Source: Mageeibacillus sp. UBA3781
Lineage (GTDB): Bacteria; Bacillota; Clostridia; Saccharofermentanales; Saccharofermentanaceae
Reading direction: 5' to 3'
DNA: 12,956 nt
Assembly: GCA_002368805.1 (NCBI GenBank)
Contig: DFFH01000002.1
Span: 5,391-18,346 of the forward strand
Shown: positions 1 through 6,811 of the stretch, one piece after another
Position numbering within the stretch: position 1 is the stretch's first letter
Layout: each line of letters starts with the position of its first letter
Program-made: the position numbers and the translations under genes
The notes under the pieces: model-generated
The model's input: the letters and a program-made list of their open reading frames with translations, nothing else
Told to the model about the DNA's origin: nothing
The model's database searches: none

Positions 1-42
1 AAGAAGTCCGCGGATAAAGGGAAAAAGAAGTCCGCGGATAAA
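1..42 (+). repeat. Two copies of an 18-bp direct repeat in the exporter's Lys-rich tail
   Basis: AAGAAGTCCGCGGATAAA occurs at 1-18 and again at 25-42, a 24-bp (8-codon) period. In the exporter frame it encodes KKSADK twice. It supports an N-terminal tail extending upstream of the window and growing by tandem duplication. More copies may lie upstream. Confidence 0.85.
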
Positions 43-1848
43 CTGTCGTTCGCTCAGACGGTGAGCAACAATGTGTTCGCCATGAAACTGGCGGGAAAAT
101 ACACCCGGCTGATGGTCGTTGCCGCTTTTATCTCGACGGTATTCGGGTACTTCGAGTGGGTGTTTTTCGATGGCGTTTTCATAAGGAAGATCGTGCAGGC
201 GCTGGACAGTAACGCGTCGTTTCGTTCGGTGCTGGGTTTTATCGGGATCATGACGGCGGTGTTCTTTCTGATCGAGCTGTATAACAAGTATGCGGACAAT
301 GTGATCTACCCGCTTGAGACCATCAAGCTTTACGGTGGCATCTATAAGCAGCTTTTCGCGAAGGCGAAGAATGTGGAACTTAAGTGCTATGAAGATCCGG
401 ATTTCTACGATAAATACACCATGGCCATCGACGGTGCGGAGGAGAAGATCTGCGCGATCGTGAAGCGCTTCTGGGGCTTTCTTGTATCGCTTCCGGCACT
501 GGGTGTGGTCTTTTATCTCATGTACGATATCGACCACTATGCGGTGCTCTTTATCATCTCGCCCTTGATCGGTAACTTCATCTTCGGCAACTATAAGCGG
601 ATATATGAGTATAAGCGGTATCAGGCGCAGGTGCCCGGTAACAAGGTGCATAACTACGTCAGCCGTATGATGTATCTTCCCGATGGTGCAAAAGAAATGC
701 GTCTTTCCAATGTGTTCGCGCTTCTTCGGAAGCAGTACAGTGAAGCCACGGAAAAGAACGTCCGTGCGGCGGTGAAGTATGCTTTTGCCAACTGCTCGCT
801 CTCGTTCTGGAGGATCACATTCACATTCACGATCATCTTCGAGGGCGTGCTCTTCTATGCCAGCTACAGAACGCTTGTCAGTAAGACCATTTCGCTTTCC
901 CAGCTGGCCATCATGACGAGCCTGATGGTTGCCATGACATGGATGCTGATCACGGCTTTCGAAGATATTGTGGAGCTCATGAAAAACGGCGTCTTCATCA
1001 ATAACTTAAGGACGTTCCTAGAGTATGAGGAGCAGATCCCGCAGGATCAGGGCGGCGTGATGCCGGAGGGCTTTGAGAGCCTGGAGTTCCGAAATGTGTG
1101 CTTCTCGTATAAGGATGAGGAGACGATCCGGGATCTTTCTTTCAAGATCGATAACGGCGATATCGTCGCGCTCGTCGGCCACAACGGCGCCGGGAAAACG
1201 ACGATCATTAAGCTGCTGCTTCGGTTCTACGATCCGACGTCCGGCGAGATCCTCTTAAACGGGCGCAACATCAAGGAGTATGACCTTCGTGCCTACCGGC
1301 GCCTCTTCGCGACGACGTTCCAGGATTTTGCGATCTTTGCGATGAGCGTCAAGGAGAATGTTCTGATGGGGCGCCATTACGAGAACGAAGATGAGATCGT
1401 GCACCGCGCGCTCCGGAGGGCCGGCATCCTCGAGAAGGTCGAGTCGCTGCCGAAGGGCGTGGACACTGTCATGACCAAAGAGTTCGACAAGGAGGGCGCG
1501 GTCTTTAGTGGCGGCCAGCACCAGAAACTCGCCGTGGCCAGGACTTTTGCAAAGGAATCGCCGGTCAAGATCTTCGACGAGCCGTCTTCCGCGCTCGACC
1601 CGATCGCGGAGTATGACCTCTTCAAGAACATCCTGAAAGAAGGACGCACGCATACCATGGTATTTATTTCCCACCGGCTGTCGTCAGTAAAAAACTGCGA
1701 CAAGGTCTTCATGCTCGAAAAGGGCACGATCGTCGAGCGCGGTTCGCACCGTGAGCTGATCGACGCGCATGGAAAATACGCGAAAATGTATATCCGCCAG
1801 GCTATGAACTACCTGGCCGTAGAAAAGGAAGAGGAGGTGATCCTGTGA
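1..1848 (+). CDS. ABC exporter half-transporter, membrane domain fused to ATPase (5' end missing)
   Basis: First subunit of a probable heterodimeric ABC exporter in the cytoplasmic membrane; substrate unknown. The frame is open from base 1 and the GTG at 61 has no Shine-Dalgarno sequence before it, so I treat the gene as entering from upstream. Counting codons from base 1, a Lys-rich soluble start (about 1-20) precedes a membrane domain with about six hydrophobic segments (roughly 35-325). A CYEDPDFY motif lies near 129-136. The ATPase domain follows, with Walker A GHNGAGKTT (393-401), Q-loop Gln441, an FSGGQ signature (502-506) where Leu is replaced by Phe, Walker B IFDEP with the catalytic Glu, and the switch His558. 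The stop overlaps the next start (GTGA), so the two are translationally coupled. Because both subunits keep the catalytic Glu, neither ATP site looks degenerate. The exporter class is certain; the cargo (peptide, lipid or drug) cannot be read from sequence. Confidence 0.93.
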   Translation, partial: KKSADKGKKKSADKLSFAQTVSNNVFAMKLAGKYTRLMVVAAFISTVFGYFEWVFFDGVFIRKIVQALDSNASFRSVLGFIGIMTAVFFLIELYNKYADNVIYPLETIKLYGGIYKQLFAKAKNVELKCYEDPDFYDKYTMAIDGAEEKICAIVKRFWGFLVSLPALGVVFYLMYDIDHYAVLFIISPLIGNFIFGNYKRIYEYKRYQAQVPGNKVHNYVSRMMYLPDGAKEMRLSNVFALLRKQYSEATEKNVRAAVKYAFANCSLSFWRITFTFTIIFEGVLFYASYRTLVSKTISLSQLAIMTSLMVAMTWMLITAFEDIVELMKNGVFINNLRTFLEYEEQIPQDQGGVMPEGFESLEFRNVCFSYKDEETIRDLSFKIDNGDIVALVGHNGAGKTTIIKLLLRFYDPTSGEILLNGRNIKEYDLRAYRRLFATTFQDFAIFAMSVKENVLMGRHYENEDEIVHRALRRAGILEKVESLPKGVDTVMTKEFDKEGAVFSGGQHQKLAVARTFAKESPVKIFDEPSSALDPIAEYDLFKNILKEGRTHTMVFISHRLSSVKNCDKVFMLEKGTIVERGSHRELIDAHGKYAKMYIRQAMNYLAVEKEEEVIL

Positions 1849-3773
1849 GCAAGAAAAAGACGGAGCGCGCGGCGGGCGCGAAAGCGAAGACGCGCGCGGA
1901 AGCGAAGAGCGAAAAGAAGAATACAAGTGCTTTTGCCGACGAAAAAGATAAGAAAGTCAAGCAGCCGGCCTCGCAGGTCTTTAAGAACAACTTCTACTTC
2001 ATGGGCATGATGTTCAAGGCCTCCCCGAGATTCGTGCTGTACCTGGCGCTCGACGCGATCCGCGGACAGGTGTCCATCTTCTTCGAGCACATGATCCTCA
2101 TCGGATTCGTCCTCGAGGCGGCGGAGTTCGGCTACTCCTTCCGGCGGGTCGGAATCACGATCCTGATCTTCGCGGCGGCGATCACCCTGGGTATGGTGTT
2201 CACGGTCATCGCCGGCGACCTGATGGCGGAAAGAGAACGGCCGAAAGTCCGGCAGAAGATCAAGATGATGCTTTATGAAAAAGCCCGTTCCGTGGACCTT
2301 TCCTGCTACGATGACCCGGACTTCTATAACAGTCAGGTCATGGCGATCTCCGAGGTCGACAAGCAGATCGACCAGACTATGGATTTCATTAAGAACGTGC
2401 TGTCGGGCCTGACGGTATTTTTCCTCACCGGCGGCTACTTCCTTGTGAAGGATAAGCTCTCCATCGTTTTCGTGCTGATCTCGTTCGTGCTGAGCTTTCT
2501 TCTCAACAAGGTCTATAACAAACTGTCTTTTCAGATCCGCATGCGCCGCTATCCGCCGGAAAGAAAGCGCGAATACGTCAAGCGTGTCTACTATCTGAAA
2601 GATTATGCCAAAGAGATCCGTCTGGATCCGGAGGTGACCGATGTTCTGGAGGAACGCTTTGTGGCGGCCAATCAGGAAGTCTATGAGGCGGAAAAGTCAC
2701 TGGCGAAAAAGAAGTTCGGTGTGGCTTTTCTGAAGGATCACATTTGCAGCCGGCTTTTTACGGATTCGTTCTATTCGGGCTATCTGGTCTACCGCTACAC
2801 GGTGATGCACGCGATCTCGCTGTCGTCGCTGGTCATGCTCTTTAACTGGTTTACGGATCTCAAGCGGAGCCTTCGTGTCTTTACCGAGTCCTATCCGAAG
2901 GCCTGTGAGACGAGCCTTTATATCCAGAAGATCCGCGACTTCCTGGCATACGAGCCGAAGGTGGTTTCGGAAGGTGATGTGGTTCCGTCTTCTTCTGCAA
3001 AAGCACTTTCCCTCGAGGGTGTGGGCTTTTCCTATAAGGAAGGTCTCCCGCGGGTACTGTCTGATATTACGATGAATGTGCACCCGGGTGAGAAGATCGC
3101 GCTCGTCGGCTATAACGGCGCGGGCAAGACCACGCTGGTCAAGCTCCTGATGCGTCTTTACGATACGACGTCAGGGCGGATCCTCGCCGACGGCGTCGAT
3201 GTGCGGAAGTACGATGTCGAAGCATACCGCGACTCGATCGGCACGGTATTCCAGGACTTTGAGATCTTCGCGGGAACGGTGAAGGAAAACGTGGTGCTGG
3301 ATGATGTGGATGGCGCGGGTGCGGGCGCGCGCGTCGATGAGGGCAAGGTGCGGCAGGCGCTCGCCGACAGCGGCCTCCTGAAAAAGGTCGATTCGCTCCC
3401 GATGAAGCTCGACACGCCGCTGACGCACGAGTTCTCGGAAAAAGGTGTCGATCTTTCCGGCGGCGAGCGGCAGAAGCTCGCGATCTCACGCGTGTTCTAC
3501 CAGAATGCATCGCTGATGATCCTCGATGAGCCTTCTTCCGCACTCGATCCGATTGCGGAGTACCAGCTCAACCACGCGATGCTCGAGGCGACGAAGGATA
3601 AGACCGTCATCTTCATCTCGCACCGTCTCTCGACCACGCGTCTTGCCGACAGGATCTTCATGCTCGAAGAGGGCCGAATCGTCGAGGAGGGCTCGCATGA
3701 GTCGCTTCTGGGCAAAGGCGGCAAGTACGCCGAGATGTGGAAGGCCCAGGCCGGCGCGTATATTGAAGTGTAA
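1845..3773 (+). CDS. ABC exporter half-transporter, second subunit
   Basis: Partner of the preceding gene: 642 residues, membrane domain plus ATPase domain. The GTG start overlaps the upstream stop by four bases and has AGGAGG at 1832-1837, seven bases before it. Residues 1-45 are a soluble tail very rich in Lys, Ala and Glu. Hydrophobic segments fall near 62-90, 102-124, 183-200, 205-221 and 308-335. CYDDPDFY (154-161) matches the same position in the first subunit, so the pair probably arose by gene duplication. ATPase motifs: Walker A GYNGAGKTT (422-430), Gln470, LSGGERQ (537-543), Walker B ILDEPSSALD with Glu562, and His593. A Gly/Ala-rich insert (490-495) follows the Q-loop region. Two exact AAGTGCTTTT-type 10-mers lie inside, one in the N-terminal tail (1925-1934) and one in the linker between membrane and ATPase domains (2999-3008). 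Substrate unknown. Confidence 0.95.
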   Translation: MSKKKTERAAGAKAKTRAEAKSEKKNTSAFADEKDKKVKQPASQVFKNNFYFMGMMFKASPRFVLYLALDAIRGQVSIFFEHMILIGFVLEAAEFGYSFRRVGITILIFAAAITLGMVFTVIAGDLMAERERPKVRQKIKMMLYEKARSVDLSCYDDPDFYNSQVMAISEVDKQIDQTMDFIKNVLSGLTVFFLTGGYFLVKDKLSIVFVLISFVLSFLLNKVYNKLSFQIRMRRYPPERKREYVKRVYYLKDYAKEIRLDPEVTDVLEERFVAANQEVYEAEKSLAKKKFGVAFLKDHICSRLFTDSFYSGYLVYRYTVMHAISLSSLVMLFNWFTDLKRSLRVFTESYPKACETSLYIQKIRDFLAYEPKVVSEGDVVPSSSAKALSLEGVGFSYKEGLPRVLSDITMNVHPGEKIALVGYNGAGKTTLVKLLMRLYDTTSGRILADGVDVRKYDVEAYRDSIGTVFQDFEIFAGTVKENVVLDDVDGAGAGARVDEGKVRQALADSGLLKKVDSLPMKLDTPLTHEFSEKGVDLSGGERQKLAISRVFYQNASLMILDEPSSALDPIAEYQLNHAMLEATKDKTVIFISHRLSTTRLADRIFMLEEGRIVEEGSHESLLGKGGKYAEMWKAQAGAYIEV

Positions 3774-3875
3774 GTGCTTTTCGGGCGAAAGTGCTTCTCG
3801 GGACGAGGAGCTTCTAGGGTGAACTGTTTCTCGGGTGGGAGCGCTTCTCGGAAAAAGGAAAGTGCTTTTCGGGCG
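3771..3875. repeat. Degenerate 17-bp tandem repeat, six units
   Basis: The core GCTTYTCGGG recurs with starts at 3776, 3793, 3810, 3826, 3843 and 3864, spacings of 17, 17, 16, 17 and 21. The full unit is about AAAGTGCTTYTCGGGCG. The outer units are closest to consensus and the middle ones have decayed. The array starts at the stop codon of the second exporter gene. Each unit contains the dispersed AAGTGCTTTT motif, so it looks like local expansion of that element. Confidence 0.85.
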
Positions 3876-3895
3876 GAATCGAAGGAAAAGTGACA

Positions 3896-4255
3896 GATAG
3901 GATCATCTTGCCGGATTTCCACGATTGATCCTATCGAAAAGCACTGGTGATAGGATCGGTTGGTGAAAAATGGCGATATCATCCTATCAATTATTGTGAG
4001 CGATAGGATCGATTTCTGATAGAGCTTGAAAAGATCCTATTTCGGTGAAAAGAGGATAGGATCATTTGGGCAGAAATCGCCAAAAAGATCCTATTCTGGT
4101 GAAAAGAAGATAGGATCAGTTGAACTGGATTTGTCCAAAAGATCCTATGGTGCTGAAAAATGGATAGGATCAAAATGCCTTTTGGGGTGTTTTGATCCTA
4201 TTTGCTTTTGAAAGGGTAGGATCCCAAAGGGCGGTGGGAGCTGGAAGATCCTATC
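3896..4255. repeat. Phased array of 14 alternately inverted GATAGGATC 9-mers
   Basis: GATAGGATC starts at 3896, 3949, 4002, 4055, 4109, 4163 and 4215 (last one GGTAGGATC). Its inverse GATCCTAT(C/T/G) starts at 3927, 3980 (CATCCTATC), 4033, 4087, 4141, 4194 and 4247. Orientation alternates without exception. Start-to-start distance is 31-32 bases from plus to minus copies and 21-22 from minus to plus, giving a 52-54 bp period, close to five helical turns. Gaps of 12-13 bases often contain TGAAAAG or similar; gaps of 22-23 bases differ in sequence but several hold their own small dyads. With its flanking repeat blocks this fills the 647-base gap at 3774-4420, where no credible gene was found. 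Function unknown; dimeric protein binding or RNA hairpins are both possible. Confidence 0.93.
4163..4210. terminator. Candidate bidirectional terminator, best hairpin of the 9-mer array
   Basis: Bases 4164-4179 pair with 4186-4201: ATAGGATC plus AAAA plus TGCC against GGTG plus TTTT plus GATCCTAT, 16 pairs including two G-U, with a 6-base loop. On the plus strand TTTGCTTTTG follows; on the minus strand the stem is followed by CCATTTTTC. It sits between converging genes and could stop both the exporter operon and the small membrane protein gene. U-tracts are imperfect, so confidence is moderate. Confidence 0.4.
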
Positions 4256-4271
4256 GGCGCGCAAAAGAAGA

Positions 4272-4402
4272 GGGAAAGTGCTTCTCGAGGAGAGCAAAGA
4301 TGAAAAAGGGAAAGTGCTTCTCGAGGCGAGCAAAGTTGAAAAAGGGAAAGTGCTTCTCGAGGAGAGCAAAGATGAAAAAGGGGAAGTGCTTTTCGAGGAG
4401 AG
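4272..4402. repeat. 36-bp tandem repeat, about 3.6 units
   Basis: Units begin at 4272, 4308, 4344 and 4380, each opening GGGAAAGTGCTTCTCGAGG (last one GGGGAAGTGCTTTTCGAGG). Units 1 and 3 look identical, unit 2 differs at two bases, and unit 4 breaks off after about 23 bases. Each carries the dispersed 10-mer or a one-base variant plus a purine-rich half. The 36-bp period keeps frames open on both strands, but no RBS or known domain supports translation. Confidence 0.93.
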
Positions 4403-4420
4403 GGGGATGAGGGGGGTGGC

Positions 4421-4894
4421 TTACGCCTCGCCGTGGATCTGCGCGTCGGCGAGGATCACGGGATGGCGCTTGTTGTAGCAGACGATCGTCGCGCGGGTGC
4501 CTTCTTCGAGGAGGCGGAGCGTGTGCGCGGAGAAAACGGGCATGGCTTCCATGGTTTCGCCGGATTCGGAGATGAAAGTGACCGCGTCGTAGTACACGCC
4601 GGTGTCTTCGCTGGTGCTGACTTCGCGCTTGTTGGAGACGCGGCCGTGGCAGACCTTGCAGGTCCAGGCGGGCATGTCGATGATCGCGGTGTAGATGAGG
4701 ATCACGAGCGCGATACCCATGCCGATGGCGGAGATCCACCTGAGACGGCCGTTTGCGACGATGAAAAGGGAAGCGATGGCGACGATGGACAGAACCAGCC
4801 AGATCGTGCTGCGCAGGTTCAGAATGCGGAAGATTCTTTTCTTTTCTTCTTTAGAAGCATCGCGGAAAGTCAGCGATGAAACATCGATATCCAT
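4421..4894 (-). CDS. Small two-helix membrane protein of unknown function
   Basis: 157 residues with a charged N-terminal segment (1-28), two hydrophobic segments (about 31-47 and 53-71) joined by a short basic turn (NGRLR), and a soluble C-terminal domain (about 75-157). The domain starts with WTCKVCHGR, a CxxC pair (Cys79, Cys82) that could bind metal or form a disulfide, and continues with alternating strands up to a terminal His-containing tail. Positive charges before helix 1 and between the helices suggest a hairpin in the membrane; the side of the C-terminal domain is uncertain. The ATG is preceded by AAGGAG at a proper distance (minus strand, about 4901-4907). The gene stands alone, converging on the exporter operon across the repeat arrays. 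I do not recognise the family. Codon phase and the RBS support a real gene. Confidence 0.8.
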   Translation of the reverse strand: MDIDVSSLTFRDASKEEKKRIFRILNLRSTIWLVLSIVAIASLFIVANGRLRWISAIGMGIALVILIYTAIIDMPAWTCKVCHGRVSNKREVSTSEDTGVYYDAVTFISESGETMEAMPVFSAHTLRLLEEGTRATIVCYNKRHPVILADAQIHGEA

Positions 4895-4918
4895 ACTACT
4901 TCTCCTTATTTTGCTGTA

Positions 4919-4947
4919 ATAGTATCACATATAAGGGGCGCGGGCAA
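4919..4947 (-). promoter_or_regulatory. Candidate sigma-A promoter of the small membrane protein gene
   Basis: On the minus strand TTGCCC (4942-4947) and TACTAT (4919-4924) are 17 bases apart, each 4/6 to consensus, with a TG element just before the -10. Transcription would begin about 18 bases before the start codon, leaving a short leader containing the RBS. Confidence 0.4.
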
Positions 4948-5022
4948 ATCCCGGGGCGATTCTGCTGCGCCTGTGAGCGGCGCGCGGCCCGAGGTCGGGA
5001 TGGTGTGGGCAAATTTGCGAGG

Positions 5023-5047
5023 TTTCGTAACGAAATAATGGTATAAA
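5023..5047 (+). promoter_or_regulatory. Extended -10 promoter with operator-like dyad before the aldo/keto reductase
   Basis: TGGTATAAA (5039-5047) is an extended -10 element. The only -35-like hexamer, TTGCGA at 5015-5020, is 21 bases away, too far to be ideal. Just upstream lies TTTCGTAACGAAA (5023-5035), a perfect 6-bp inverted repeat around one base, placed to block or aid polymerase. A second -10-like TACAAT is at 5065-5070. The leader would be about 100 bases. Confidence 0.5.
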
Positions 5048-5083
5048 TCCGGCGCGGGATTAGGTACAATAATGACAGGGGAA

Positions 5084-5103
5084 AGTTCTTTTGCAAAAGC
5101 ACT
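5084..5103. other. Dyad built from two converging copies of the 10-mer in the reductase leader
   Basis: AGTTCTTTTG and CAAAAGCACT are inverted with one mismatch, centred on TTTTGCAAAA (5089-5098). The right arm is a near copy of the dispersed AAAAGCACTT motif and the left arm a weaker one facing it. No T-tract follows, so it is not an ordinary terminator. Confidence 0.5.
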
Positions 5104-5151
5104 GGTACGGGATCCGTCGGTGCGCACTTTATCAGGTTGGAGGACTGGATT

Positions 5152-6273
5152 ATGTTTACTAGAACAATGAATGGATTTGATAAACCTGTATCGCTGCTGG
5201 GCTTCGGGTGCATGCGTTTCCCGACGACGGCGGACGGCAAGATCGATAAGGCCAGGGCGCGCGCGATGCTGCTCCGTGCGCACAAGATGGGCGTGAACTA
5301 CTATGACACCGCCTATCCGTATCACGGCGGTGAGTCAGAGAATGTAGTCGGCGAGGTCCTCACGGAGCTCCCGCGCGACTCGTATTTCCTGACGACGAAG
5401 CTCCCGGTGTGGGAAGTGAAGTCGAGAGAGGACGCCGAGAAGCTCTTTGAGAAGCAGCTCGGGAAGCTTAAGCAGGAGTATCTCGACCTGTATCTGCTGC
5501 ATGCCATGAACGAGGACCGGTTCCAGGAGATGGAGGACCTCGGCGTGATCGACTTCATGTTCGAGCTGAAGAAGCAGGGGAAGATCAAGAACGTGGGATT
5601 CTCGTTCCACGATGATTACCCGGTATTCGAAAAGTGGATCAGGAAGTATCCGTGGGATGCCTGCCAGATCCAGTTCAACTTCATGGATGTTGAGAACCAG
5701 GCCGGTACGAAGGGCCTGAAACTGGCGGAGTCGCTGGGTATCCCGGTGATCGTTATGGAGCCGATCCGCGGCGGTTCGCTCTGTATGTATCCGGACGACC
5801 TGCTGGGCGAGCTGAATGCTCTTCGCCCGGGAATGTCGAAAGCCTCGTGGGCGCTGCGGTTTGTCGCATCGTTCGAGGGCGTGAAGGTGATCCTGTCGGG
5901 CATGTCCGCCGAGGATCAGCTCGAGGACAACCTCGATACATTTAACCGCTACGTGCCGATGACGGAAGACGAGCTCGCTGCGATGGGCCGCCTGAAAGAG
6001 GCGCTCGACGCGAGAGTCTTTAACCCCTGCACCGGGTGCCGTTACTGCATGCCGTGTCCGGGCGGCCTCGATATCCCGAAGGTCTTCCGCATCTGGAATG
6101 AATACGGAAAGTACGGTAATGCCGGCCACGCGAAGTGGGAGTGGAGCATGCTGAAGGAAGACGAAAAGCCTGAGAACTGCATGTGGTGCGGAGCCTGCGA
6201 AGACCAGTGCCCGCAGAAGATCAGTATCCGCGAAGACCTCGTAAAAGCGGGCGAAGTGATCTCGAAACTGTAA
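5152..6273 (+). CDS. Aldo/keto reductase with C-terminal double 4Fe-4S ferredoxin domain
   Basis: Cytoplasmic oxidoreductase of 373 residues in the family of predicted aldo/keto reductases carrying iron-sulfur clusters (COG1453 type). The N-terminal TIM barrel has the family tetrad: Asp52 and Tyr57 in YDTAYPYHGG, Lys83 in TTKLP and His117 in LLHAM. The C-terminal domain has two cysteine sets: C293, C296, C299, C302 (each two residues apart, followed by Pro) and C343, C346, C349, C353 (CxxCxxCxxxCP), enough for two 4Fe-4S clusters. This implies electron transfer to or from a ferredoxin-like partner besides or instead of NAD(P)H; the substrate is unknown. I chose ATG 5152 because GGAGG (5139-5143) lies eight bases before it; the TTG at 5137 would overlap that site. 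It appears to be a single-gene unit between its own promoter and that of rpsU. Confidence 0.95.
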   Translation: MFTRTMNGFDKPVSLLGFGCMRFPTTADGKIDKARARAMLLRAHKMGVNYYDTAYPYHGGESENVVGEVLTELPRDSYFLTTKLPVWEVKSREDAEKLFEKQLGKLKQEYLDLYLLHAMNEDRFQEMEDLGVIDFMFELKKQGKIKNVGFSFHDDYPVFEKWIRKYPWDACQIQFNFMDVENQAGTKGLKLAESLGIPVIVMEPIRGGSLCMYPDDLLGELNALRPGMSKASWALRFVASFEGVKVILSGMSAEDQLEDNLDTFNRYVPMTEDELAAMGRLKEALDARVFNPCTGCRYCMPCPGGLDIPKVFRIWNEYGKYGNAGHAKWEWSMLKEDEKPENCMWCGACEDQCPQKISIREDLVKAGEVISKL

Positions 6274-6336
6274 ACGGGCCGAGCGCTTTTCGAGCGGGAA
6301 AAGGCGGAAAAACGGCGGCGAAATGCGCAAATATGC

Positions 6337-6373
6337 AAATTTCGTTGACGAACGCCGAAATTTAGAGTAATAT
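6337..6373 (+). promoter_or_regulatory. rpsU promoter with a dyad over the -35 box
   Basis: TTGACG (6345-6350, 5/6) and TAATAT (6368-6373, 4/6) are 17 bases apart. AAATTTCG (6337-6344) and CGAAATTT (6356-6363) form a perfect 8-bp inverted repeat around the -35, with an inner CGTT-GACG-AACG. The half-site TTTCGTT resembles the operator-like dyad before the reductase. Transcription would start near 6380, about 60 bases before rpsU. Confidence 0.7.
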
Positions 6374-6438
6374 ATGTCCTGTTTGAAACCGATAGATTTG
6401 GGTTTCCTAAGTTTAATGCACGGAAGGAGGGATAACAA

Positions 6439-6612
6439 GTGTCGGAAATCAGACTTAAAGAAAATGAGTCCCTTGACAGTGCTCTGCGTCGTTTCAAGCG
6501 TTCCTGCGCTCGTTCTGGTGTACTCGCTGAGGTACGTAAGAGAGAGCATTACGAGAAGCCTTCTGTACGCCGTAAGAAGAAGTCGGAGGCGGCTAGAAAG
6601 CGTAAGAGATAA
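6439..6612 (+). CDS. rpsU: 30S ribosomal protein S21
   Basis: 57 residues starting MSEIRLKENESLDSALRRFK, with the S21 core and the typical clostridial end EHYEKPSVRRKKKSEAARKR. It belongs to the small ribosomal subunit, near the anti-Shine-Dalgarno end of 16S rRNA, where S21 helps translation initiation. The GTG start has AAGGAGG at 6424-6430, eight bases before it. It appears monocistronic, with its own promoter and terminator, instead of being followed by yqeY as in some Bacillota. Full length and intact. Confidence 0.97.
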   Translation: MSEIRLKENESLDSALRRFKRSCARSGVLAEVRKREHYEKPSVRRKKKSEAARKRKR

Positions 6613-6642
6613 TTTCTCTTCCTTAGTTGAATAATGATGATG

Positions 6643-6673
6643 AAAAGAGCGTTTCAGAAGAGGCGCTCTTTTT
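6643..6673. terminator. rpsU terminator, usable from both directions
   Basis: AAAAGAGCG (6643-6651) pairs with CGCTCTTTT (6664-6672), and four more pairs (two G-U) close on an AGAA tetraloop at 6656-6659. The plus strand continues in T. On the minus strand the stem also ends in TTTT, so it can serve the lipoprotein gene converging from the right. Confidence 0.85.
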
Positions 6674-6700
6674 GCGTGTGTCTAGTGTTTAGTTGTTCTT

Positions 6701-6811
6701 CGGAAAAAGCACTTGTTCCCGCGCGCGTGTGATCGGGGCCGCGGCGGGGCACCGATCGCGGGCCGCCCAAACTGCCGAACTTGCCGCCCCGCGCGCCATC
6801 GGCCGCGCCAA
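6701..6811. other. Very GC-rich spacer between rpsU terminator and lipoprotein stop
   Basis: Starts with an exact AAAAGCACTT 10-mer (6705-6714), then turns strongly GC-rich. It holds a perfect inverted repeat GATCGG (6731-6736) / CCGATC (6752-6757) and GCGGGGC / GCCCCGC arms further apart. No start codon with an RBS or clear gene is seen. Confidence 0.45.

Noticed and set aside
61..63. GTG as the start of the first exporter subunit
   Set aside because: No Shine-Dalgarno sequence before it and the frame is open to base 1, with a repeated Lys-rich tail like that of the partner subunit.
1150..1848. Degenerate ATP site in the exporter pair
   Set aside because: Both subunits keep Walker A, the Walker B Glu and the switch His; only Leu to Phe in the first signature differs, too little to call a dead site.
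3896..4255. CRISPR array
   Set aside because: The period looks CRISPR-like, but only 9-bp inverted ends are conserved, the gaps are 12-13 and 22-23 bases, and orientation alternates. No cas gene is in the window.
4026..4410. Small open frames across the repeat arrays, on both strands
   Set aside because: They arise because the repeats lack stops (36 bp is a multiple of three). They lack an RBS and give low-complexity peptides.
5137..5139. TTG as the start of the aldo/keto reductase
   Set aside because: It overlaps the GGAGG that serves ATG 5152 and would add five residues absent from the family.
5335..6549. 404-codon open frame antisense to the aldo/keto reductase
   Set aside because: Shadow of a GC-rich gene; the opposite strand encodes a full enzyme with all catalytic and cluster residues. 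The antisense product has no recognisable domain.
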